Assembly: GCA_902761365.1 (NCBI GenBank)
Contig: CACWJZ010000009.1
Span: forward strand, 1-64,000
Origin: an uncultured Eubacteriales bacterium
GTDB taxonomy: Bacteria; Bacillota; Clostridia; Christensenellales; CAG-138
Direction: 5' to 3'
Length of the DNA stretch: 64,000 nucleotides
Program-made: the position numbers and the translations under genes
The notes under the pieces: generated by a model
Database searches by the model: none
Told to the model about the DNA's origin: nothing
The model's input: the letters and a program-made list of their open reading frames with translations, nothing else
Shown: piece after piece, positions 58,404-64,000 of the stretch
Layout: every line of letters starts with the position of its first letter
Position numbering within the stretch: the first letter of the stretch is position 1

Positions 58404-60248
58404 TTAGAAGGCGAAAGCCTTGTTGTCACGGCGAGGATCGGCGCCGCCATGGAGCGTGCCGTCCGCGGCGTACAGGACGCCCTGGGTGGAGCCGGCGCTC
58501 ATATCCCACTCGCCCCAGGCGCTGGAGCTGAACTTGTGGCCCATGGCCGCCAGCGCGTCGATGGTCTCCTGGGGAATGCGGGCCTCATACTGCAGGCCGG
58601 AGCCCTTCTCGGAGAAGCGGGGCGCCTCGATGGCTTCCTGCATATCCATGCCGAAGAGCACGGTGTTCAGGATGACCTGGGCAACGGCCACGATGATGGT
58701 GGTGCCGCCGGGGGAGCCGACCGCCACGAAGGGGCTGCCATCCTCGTTGAGGACGATGGTGGGGCTCATGGAGCTCAGGGGGTACTTGCCCGGCGCGATG
58801 CAGTTGGGGCTGAAGGGGTTGGGCGAGAAGTCGTCCATCTCGTCGTTCAGCATGAAGCCGTAGCCCTGAGGCGCGATCTTGGCACCGAAGTAGTAGTTGA
58901 TGGTGAAGGTGACGGCCACCACGTTGCCTTCCTTGTCGGCCACGGTGAAGTGGGTGGTGTCCACGTGCTCGAACTGGAAGGGATCGTGGGAACCGAGATC
59001 CTGGGCCTCGTCGTCCTTGATGAGGGAGGCCAGGTACTTGGCATACTCCTTGCTCATGAGGGCCTGGACGGTGGCATCGGGCGTGTCGGCGCCGACGTAC
59101 TTGGAGCGGTCGGCATAGACCATCTTCATGGCCTCGGCGAGGACATGGATGTACATGGGGCTGTTGTGGCCGTACGCCTTCAGCTTGTCGGTGCCGTAGG
59201 CTTCCAGGATGTTGAGGAGCTGGATGATGCAGAGGCCGCCGGAGGAGGGCAGGGGCACGGAGACCACGGTCTTGCCCATGAAGGTGCCCTTCACGGGCTC
59301 CTTCTCCTGGGCACGGTACAGCTCGAAGTCCTTGGGCTGGAAGACGCCGCCGTACTTGTTGGCCACCTTGATCATGGCATCCTGCAGCTCGCCCTTGTAG
59401 AAGCCGTCAGCGCCCTGCTCCTGGATGAGCTTGAGGGCCTTGGCCTGCTGCTTGTTATAGAACTTGTCGCCGGTGGCATAGGTGAAGCGACCCAGCTCAT
59501 CGGCCGCCTCTTCGGGCAGCAGATAGATGTCGCCGAACTCGGGGTAGGCCAGCATGTTGGCATAGTTGCTGTCCAGATGCTTGGCGGTGGTGGGCCCAAT
59601 GTAGAAGCCGTTCTCGCACAGGTCGATGGCGGGCTGGATGGCATCCGCAAGAGGCAGCGTGCCGTACTTCTCCACGGCATAGGCCATGCCGGCCACGGTG
59701 CCGGGGACGCCCACGGAACGGCCGCCGGTGGTGCTGGCGCCGCCGACCACGGAGAAGCTCTTCTTGGCCTCGTCGTAGACCACGGGCCAGTAGTTCTCCT
59801 TGGCGAGTGCGGGCGCGGTCTCACGGAAGTTGATGAACTTCACGTTGCCGTCCTTGTCGCGCAGGGTCATGAAGCCGCCGCCGCCGATGCCGGAGGCCTG
59901 GGGCTCGGTGACGGAGATAGCGAAGGCAACCGCCGCCGCCGCGTCAACCGCGTTGCCGCCCTTCTTCAGGACCTCGAGGCCGGCCTTGGCCGCCCAGGGG
60001 GTACCGGCAGAGACCACGGCATTGGCGCCGTTGGCACCACGGCCTTCCCGGATCATGTTGCCTTCTTCGTCGCACAGCTTCCAGCCGGTCTCCTCATCGG
60101 TGAACACACCCGTTTCCCACTTGAACTCGGGCGTAGCCTCGCCCTCGGCCATGGTGATACGGGGCAGCAGGGAGGCCGCCGCCACGGTGGCGCCGGCTGC
60201 CGCAGTTCCCTTCAGGAACGAACGACGGGAGATTTCCTTCTTGCTCAT
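58404..60248 (-). CDS. ggt: Gamma-glutamyltransferase with a twin-arginine signal
   Basis: 614 residues. The N-terminus SRRSFLKG (Arg8-Arg9) with a hydrophobic stretch to about residue 35 is a canonical Tat signal, so the enzyme is exported folded. The large subunit starts NAVVSAGTPWAAKAGLEVLKKGGNAVDAAAA, with ASGIGGGGFMTLRD near 115-128. The autocatalytic nucleophile is Thr431 in DTTHFTVADKEG, at the start of the small subunit (the family's TTHFSV motif). It is followed by GYGFMLNDEMDDFS, PLSSMSPTIVL and GSPGGTTII, then GGADPRRDNKAFAF. It cleaves or transfers gamma-glutamyl groups from glutathione or gamma-glutamyl peptides and, in the CapD branch, from poly-gamma-glutamate. It lies 112 bases from tatC, with poly-gamma-glutamate genes nearby and a second ggt at 63631. 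Confidence 0.94.
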   Translation of the reverse strand: MSKKEISRRSFLKGTAAAGATVAAASLLPRITMAEGEATPEFKWETGVFTDEETGWKLCDEEGNMIREGRGANGANAVVSAGTPWAAKAGLEVLKKGGNAVDAAAAVAFAISVTEPQASGIGGGGFMTLRDKDGNVKFINFRETAPALAKENYWPVVYDEAKKSFSVVGGASTTGGRSVGVPGTVAGMAYAVEKYGTLPLADAIQPAIDLCENGFYIGPTTAKHLDSNYANMLAYPEFGDIYLLPEEAADELGRFTYATGDKFYNKQQAKALKLIQEQGADGFYKGELQDAMIKVANKYGGVFQPKDFELYRAQEKEPVKGTFMGKTVVSVPLPSSGGLCIIQLLNILEAYGTDKLKAYGHNSPMYIHVLAEAMKMVYADRSKYVGADTPDATVQALMSKEYAKYLASLIKDDEAQDLGSHDPFQFEHVDTTHFTVADKEGNVVAVTFTINYYFGAKIAPQGYGFMLNDEMDDFSPNPFSPNCIAPGKYPLSSMSPTIVLNEDGSPFVAVGSPGGTTIIVAVAQVILNTVLFGMDMQEAIEAPRFSEKGSGLQYEARIPQETIDALAAMGHKFSSSAWGEWDMSAGSTQGVLYAADGTLHGGADPRRDNKAFAF

Positions 60249-60359
60249 AGAGTATCCTCCTTTGTATTTATAACCTCTCGATAGAACATACGCCGCAAGG
60301 CAGCCATGGCCCGGCAAGAGATTATATTTCGTTATGGATGGGGCGCCTGCCTCGGGTTG

Positions 60360-61172
60360 CTATTCTTCCTCTGCCCCCTCCTGGGCCGCCTTCCGGCGGC
60401 GCTGGAAGAGGATGGAAAGGCCGATACTCAGCTCATAGAGCAGCACCATGGGTACCGCCACCATGACCTGAGAGACGATGTCCGGCGGCGTGATGATGGC
60501 CGCCACCACGAAGATCGCGATGATGGCGCCGCCCCGGATCTTGCGCATGACCTTCGGGGTCAAAATGCCCAGGCGGCTCAGGATCACGCTGAGCAGAGGC
60601 ATCTCGAAGATGAACCCGAAGATGGTGAAGATCAGCAGCAGGAAGCTGATATAGTTCGCGATGCTGATCGACGCCACATAGTCCGTGCCCTGCCCCTGTT
60701 TGATGAGAAACTGGAGCATGAAGGGCAGCACGATCTTGTAGGCGAAGAACACGCCGACGGCGAAAAAGCCAACGCCGAAGATGAGGCCGAAGCGGATGCC
60801 CGTCTTCTCCTTCGTGGTGAGGCCCGGCTTCATGAAGGCAAAGACCTCATAGAGCAGGAGGGGGATGCACAGCACGAAGCTGGCCGTCAGGGCCGCCTTG
60901 AACTGCTGCAGCAGCAGCTCCGAGGGGGAGATGTAGATGAACTGGTATCCATACGCCGCCCCCATGTCGGTGAGAAAGCCCACCAAAACCTGGGCCCGGG
61001 CGATGAGCACCACGTTGAAGAGTACGAAAGCCCCCAGCACCACGGCGAGACGGTTGCGCATCTCCCGAAAATGCTCCGTCAGGGGCATGGACCCGCCCTG
61101 CTCCGCGAGCTCCTTTTCCCGGCGCTCTTCCTCCGTCAGGACCTTCTCAGCTTTCCTGGGTCTTGTCGCCAT
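60360..61172 (-). CDS. tatC: Tat translocase subunit TatC
   Basis: 270 residues with six membrane helices. The N-terminal MPLTEHFREMRNRL (about 29-42) is the TatC signature (HLxELRxRL). ALTASFVLCIPLLLYEVFAFMKPGLTTKEK, FGFIFEMPLLSVILSRLGI and the late ITPPDIVSQVMVAVPMVLLYELSI are also typical. A longer charged cytoplasmic N-terminus (first 28 residues) and an acidic C-tail are additions. It recognises twin-arginine signals; the neighbouring ggt has one. Its start overlaps the end of tatA by 26 bases. Confidence 0.94.
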   Translation of the reverse strand: MATRPRKAEKVLTEEERREKELAEQGGSMPLTEHFREMRNRLAVVLGAFVLFNVVLIARAQVLVGFLTDMGAAYGYQFIYISPSELLLQQFKAALTASFVLCIPLLLYEVFAFMKPGLTTKEKTGIRFGLIFGVGFFAVGVFFAYKIVLPFMLQFLIKQGQGTDYVASISIANYISFLLLIFTIFGFIFEMPLLSVILSRLGILTPKVMRKIRGGAIIAIFVVAAIITPPDIVSQVMVAVPMVLLYELSIGLSILFQRRRKAAQEGAEEE

Positions 61173-61311
61173 CTTCTTCGTTGTTCATGCCTTCTTTGAA
61201 TTTCTTGGAGGCTTTGCCGAAGAGCTTGGCCAGCTTGGGGATCTGGGTGGGGCCCACGATCAACAGCACGATGACCAGGATGATGATGAGTTCATTGGTT
61301 CCAAGTCTCAT
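61147..61311 (-). CDS. tatA: Small TatA-like protein
   Basis: 54 residues, minus strand, ATG at 61311. It begins MRLGTNELIIILVIVLLIVG, followed by PTQIPKLAKLFGKASKKFKEG and an acidic tail: a short N-terminal helix, the Pro hinge and the amphipathic helix of TatA. It overlaps the tatC start by 26 bases, so the two are coupled. The standard roles are pore-forming TatA and TatB-like recruitment; with the larger TatB-like gene next to it, this gene is the probable TatA. Confidence 0.88.
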   Translation of the reverse strand: MRLGTNELIIILVIVLLIVGPTQIPKLAKLFGKASKKFKEGMNNEEDGDKTQES

Positions 61312-61352
61312 AGTGTTTCTCCTTTGATGATATACTGCAATGATAGGATCGA

Positions 61353-61808
61353 TCAGTTCTGTTCAGATTCCGGTGCGGCGGGCGCTTCCTGAGGGGCTTC
61401 CGGCGCGGCAGCGGGGGCTGCCTCCGGCGCTTCCTTCACCGGCTCCGCCTCGGTCACGGCTTCCGCCGCCGGTGAGGCGGGGGCTGCCTCTGCGGCCTTG
61501 GTCTCCGCCTTGGGCGCCTTGACCGGGTTGTTGAGACCGGCCACGTCCTTCTTGATGTCGGACACGCTCTTGTTGATCTCATTCTTCATCTCCTCCAGGG
61601 GCTCCATGGCCTCCCGAAGGGGCGCCGACGCCTCGTTGAGGGGGTCCACCACGTTCTCCTTGAGCTCCTTGGTCACGTCGCTGGTGGCGCTGCGAAAGGC
61701 CTTGAGGCCCTCCCCTATCTTCTTGGCGAAGGAGGGGATCTTGTCCGGTCCGATGATGAACAGGATCACCACAAAGATGATGAGGATCTCTCCGAATCCC
61801 AGCTTCAA
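61353..61808 (-). CDS. tatB: TatB-like translocase subunit with Ala/Pro-rich tail
   Basis: 151 residues. The Tat hairpin-helix start MKLGFGEILIIFVVILFIIGPDKIPSFAKKIGEGLKAF is followed by a longer amphipathic helix (about 40-85) and an Ala/Pro/Glu-rich tail (about 95-151). The length and the GPDKIP element make it more TatB-like than the 54-residue neighbour; the naming is by resemblance. It lies 41 bases upstream of tatA. The nagA-like gene precedes it by 12 bases, and the two may share a promoter (63049-63077). Confidence 0.82.
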   Translation of the reverse strand: MKLGFGEILIIFVVILFIIGPDKIPSFAKKIGEGLKAFRSATSDVTKELKENVVDPLNEASAPLREAMEPLEEMKNEINKSVSDIKKDVAGLNNPVKAPKAETKAAEAAPASPAAEAVTEAEPVKEAPEAAPAAAPEAPQEAPAAPESEQN

Positions 61809-61820
61809 ATCCGCTTCCTC

Positions 61821-62966
61821 CTACACAACCTTTTTTCCGCCCAGGAACACATGCTCGATCTCATAGCCGTGCATGTCCCGGATCACCAGGTCCGCCCGCT
61901 TGCCGACCTCGATGCTGCCCACCTCGTCGAAGATGCCCAGGAGCTTGGCCGGGGTCTCCGTGGCGGCCCGATAGGCAAGGGGGATGGGGATGCCGCCCAT
62001 GTTGATGACCAGCCGGCAGACCATGTCCATGCCGGCCACGCTGCCTGCGTCCGCCCCGTTTTCAAAGATCGCCTTGGTCAGGCTCTTCTCCACCCGATGG
62101 TTCTCGATCTCATAGGTGCCATTGGGCAGGCCCTTGAACGCCGTCTGGGCGCTGATGAGGCAGGCCCGGCGCAGGTTCCCCCTAAACAGCATCCGGAGGG
62201 CAGCCGGATGGATGGAGAACTCGTCGGTATAGTTCACAAAGAGGGCCTCCGCCACGTCCATGGCGGCGCCGATGACCCCCGGCTCCTGGGGCGAGAAGAC
62301 GCCCGTGTTGTGGAAGGGGTCCGTGAGCCCCCGGGCCCCGTAGGCGTAAGCCATGCGGGCCGTGTCGAAATCCGCCTTGGTGTTCCCCAGGGACACCAGG
62401 CACGCCCGGGAGACCTCGTGGATGAAGTCGTTGACGTTCGCCAGCTCCGGGGACACCGTGAGCAGCTTCACCCGGTCCCCGCAGAGCCCGTTGAGCCGGT
62501 CGAACAGGGCCTTGTCCGGCGCCTGCACATAGGCGGCCTCCTGAGAGCCCGATGCGTCCGCCGCGATAAAGGGCCCCCGCATATGGACGCCCAGCATCCG
62601 GGACGTGCCCTCGGCAGGATCGTCCATCCACTGGCCCAGGGCCCGGTAGGTGTCCTCCAAAACGTCCTCCGGGAAGGCGTTCACCGCGGCCAGAAACCCG
62701 GTGACCCCCTCCTTCAGCAGGGATTTGGAGATGATCTCGAAGCCCTCCCGATCCCCGTCGGAAAAGTCGCGGCCCAGGGCCCCGTGGACCTCCAGGTCGA
62801 TCATGCCCGGGGTGATGACGCTGCCGAAAACGTCCAGCACCTCCTCCCCCTCCCGGGGAACGGAGGCATCGTAGGGCATGATCTCGGCGATCCTGTCCCC
62901 TTCGATGCGGATGTCCCGATAGGTGAATTCGTCGTTCAGCAGCGGCTTTCCATGTCGTATGAGCAT
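61821..62966 (-). CDS. NagA-like amidohydrolase that has lost its catalytic residues
   Basis: 381 residues with the full NagA (N-acetylglucosamine-6-phosphate deacetylase) fold: VITPGMIDLEVHGALGRDFSD, GVTGFLAAVNA and AYRAATETPAKLLGIFDEVGSIEVGKRADLVI. The residues that bind metal or act in catalysis in E. coli NagA are changed. The LEGP motif reads MRGP (Glu to Arg). GHSNAT reads GNTKAD (His to Asn). THLYNAM reads TDPFHNT (first His to Asp). VTDAT reads ISAQT (Asp to Ala). Only the His in FSIHPAALR is retained. It is therefore unlikely to be a deacetylase. The ATG at 62966 follows GGGAG; the open frame extends upstream without support. It sits first in a possible operon with the tat genes. Confidence 0.85.
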   Translation of the reverse strand: MLIRHGKPLLNDEFTYRDIRIEGDRIAEIMPYDASVPREGEEVLDVFGSVITPGMIDLEVHGALGRDFSDGDREGFEIISKSLLKEGVTGFLAAVNAFPEDVLEDTYRALGQWMDDPAEGTSRMLGVHMRGPFIAADASGSQEAAYVQAPDKALFDRLNGLCGDRVKLLTVSPELANVNDFIHEVSRACLVSLGNTKADFDTARMAYAYGARGLTDPFHNTGVFSPQEPGVIGAAMDVAEALFVNYTDEFSIHPAALRMLFRGNLRRACLISAQTAFKGLPNGTYEIENHRVEKSLTKAIFENGADAGSVAGMDMVCRLVINMGGIPIPLAYRAATETPAKLLGIFDEVGSIEVGKRADLVIRDMHGYEIEHVFLGGKKVV

Positions 62967-63048
62967 GTCACAACTCCCATTGCACGCATATACCGCCCCT
63001 TTCCCCATCCAAAGGGCAATGGAAAAAGGTGCGTCATATTCCATTTAC

Positions 63049-63077
63049 ATTTTGGGGGACCGGCACCCGTTTGTCAA
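63049..63077 (-). promoter_or_regulatory. Promoter of the NagA-like gene and tat genes
   Basis: Minus strand TTGACA (63077-63072), 17-base spacer, CAAAAT (63054-63049); about 75 bases to the ATG at 62966. Confidence 0.55.
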
Positions 63078-63141
63078 GTGTTTTTTGCTTGGGAAATCGT
63101 GCAATATGTCGCACGCCCCCAAGACCATGCATTTTCCCCGC

Positions 63142-63594
63142 TCAGGCCATGAGCGCGCTCTCGGTGACGCCCTTCTCGGCGGCCTTCGCATACCAGCTCT
63201 GGGCGTCCTCCGGGTCCTTCTCCACGCCGATGCCCTTCTCGCTGCAAACCCCGCGGACGAACAGCGCCTCCCCGTCGCCCAGGTCGATGGCCTTCGTGAG
63301 CAGCTCCACGGCCTTTTTGCCGTTGACCTTCACCCCGTCGCCGAACATGTACATGGCGGCCAGGGCGGTCATGGCCGGGGCGTAGTCCTGGGCCGCGGCC
63401 TTCTCCAGCCAGTTGAGGGCATTCTCCAGATCCTTGGGGAACACCTCCCCCAGCAGGTGGTACCGGCCCAGGGTGGCCTGCCCCTGGGCATAGCCTGCAA
63501 AGGCCGAGGCCATGAGGGACAGCCCGAGACCCTGCTTGTCGTTCTTTTCCAGATAGTCCAGATAATCCTTATAGTGCTCTTCGCCGGATTTCAT
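63142..63594 (-). CDS. Sel1-repeat protein
   Basis: 150 residues, all-helical, with Sel1-like repeats of about 36 residues: GYAQGQATLGRYHLLGE...NALNWLEKAAAQDYAPAMTALAAMYMFGDG...KAVELLTKAIDLGDGEALFVRGVCSEKGIG...DAQSWYAKAAEKG. Such proteins are interaction scaffolds; no partner can be named. AGGAGG lies seven bases upstream of the ATG. There is no signal peptide. It is on the minus strand, 36 bases downstream of the second ggt, and may be in one operon with it. Confidence 0.82.
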   Translation of the reverse strand: MKSGEEHYKDYLDYLEKNDKQGLGLSLMASAFAGYAQGQATLGRYHLLGEVFPKDLENALNWLEKAAAQDYAPAMTALAAMYMFGDGVKVNGKKAVELLTKAIDLGDGEALFVRGVCSEKGIGVEKDPEDAQSWYAKAAEKGVTESALMA

Positions 63595-63630
63595 CGGTTT
63601 TTCCTCCTATATATGTTCAAATGATGGGGT

Positions 63631-64000
63631 TCAGTATGCTGCCGCCTTGCCGTCCCGCCGGGGATCGGCCGCGCCGCGAAGGGTCCCGTCATCCAAGCGC
63701 TGCACCGCCTGAACGCAGGGGAAGGTGAACCAGACCTCGCTGGCGTTCACCTTGTGGCCCATGGCTCTGAGGGTTTCCAGGACCGTCTCGTCCACCCGCC
63801 GTTCGATGATGAGGGTCCCAAAATCGTCGTGCATGCGGACGGCGTCGATGGCGGCCTGCACGTCCATGCCGTGGTCGATGATTTTGGTGATCACCTGCAG
63901 CACGCCGCTGATGATCCGCGTGGCCCCGGGCGCGCCCAGGGCCAGAACGGGCTGGCCGTCCTTCAGCACCAGGGTGGGGCTCATGGAGCTCAGGGGACGC
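63631..64000 (-). CDS. Second gamma-glutamyltransferase, C-terminal part (window edge)
   Basis: The frame is open to the edge at 64000 and encodes the end of a gamma-glutamyltransferase small subunit: PLSSMSPTLVLKDGQP, GAPGATRIISGVLQVI and the final GAADPRRDGKAAAY, each aligned with the same places in the first copy (PLSSMSPTIVL, GSPGGTTII, GGADPRRDNKAFAF). The SSMSPT segment is the oxyanion-hole region of the family. The N-terminal part, including any Tat signal and the catalytic Thr, is outside the window. The two copies clearly differ in sequence, so they are old paralogues rather than a recent duplication. Confidence 0.85.
   Translation of the reverse strand, partial: RPLSSMSPTLVLKDGQPVLALGAPGATRIISGVLQVITKIIDHGMDVQAAIDAVRMHDDFGTLIIERRVDETVLETLRAMGHKVNASEVWFTFPCVQAVQRLDDGTLRGAADPRRDGKAAAY

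Noticed and set aside
57489..60284. A 931-codon open frame on the plus strand, Gly/His-rich
   Set aside because: Antisense shadow of ggt and the DUF6305-like gene; its low-complexity part is the complement of the AAPAE repeats.
1..64000. tRNA genes
   Set aside because: No cloverleaf with the T-arm GGTTCRA and matching acceptor arms was recognised in the intergenic stretches; a covariance-model scan would be needed to exclude them formally.

Overview
The window looks like a chromosomal segment of a GC-rich Clostridia-class bacterium (Bacillota), probably a gut anaerobe that ferments plant sugars. The reasons are the dusB-greA-lysS order, consensus sigma-A promoters with 17-base spacers, Firmicutes-type ABC, LacI/GntR and PgsB/PgsC genes, and the VTC/DUF4956/CotH trio. 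The exact genus cannot be read from the sequence. Several lipoprotein signal peptides are present, yet two sugar-binding proteins have no lipobox.

Layout. 1-220: a strong promoter and pre-rRNA-like leader pointing left out of the window, so an rRNA operon probably starts just outside. 224-4428: a housekeeping run (membrane protein, dusB, greA, lysS) in which the tRNA-binding C-terminal domain of LysS is in a different frame from the catalytic part. 4475-6950: an AT-rich accessory island bordered by TATGCCA repeats. It holds a relaxase remnant and a membrane-anchored alpha/beta hydrolase, and its right edge appears to cut a gene down to a 25-codon stub. 7056-10750: a heterodimeric ABC exporter pair with two palindromic operators of the DtxR/IdeR kind. 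10842-17187: glnA and a complete branched-chain amino acid transporter (livJHMGF order, minus strand). 17250-19932: DMT permease, M20 amidohydrolase, and a PNPOx-like protein with a damaged C-terminus.

20006-39540 is a roughly 19 kb pentose (arabinoxylan-type) catabolism region. It contains AraR-type GntR repressor // sugar ABC transporter (YtfQ/R/T-YjfF-like) - araA - araB - araD, then LacI regulator - GH3 beta-xylosidase-like enzyme - second sugar ABC transporter - xylB - xylA. Both branches lead to D-xylulose 5-phosphate. A PfkB sugar kinase, a PhzF-like protein and a YczE-like membrane protein follow (39869-42433).

42610-48151 carries the DUF4956 / VTC / CotH-lamin-tail set and a small Smr protein. 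48156-50822 is a lipoprotein pullulanase. 50895-64000, all on the minus strand, is the most unusual part. It has the poly-gamma-glutamate genes pgsB-pgsC-pgsW, with PgsW duplicated inside one polypeptide and pgsB apparently transcribed without a leader. It also has a membrane-anchored M14 deacylase-like protein, a TRAP-type large permease with a 51-residue membrane partner instead of DctQ, a DUF6305-like lipoprotein, a Tat-exported gamma-glutamyltransferase, complete tatA-tatB-tatC genes, a NagA homologue that has lost its metal and catalytic residues, a Sel1-repeat protein, and the end of a second gamma-glutamyltransferase. I infer a system that makes, cleaves and re-imports gamma-glutamyl polymers or peptides. 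A recurring design in this window is a strong hairpin directly after each binding-protein gene and before its permease genes.
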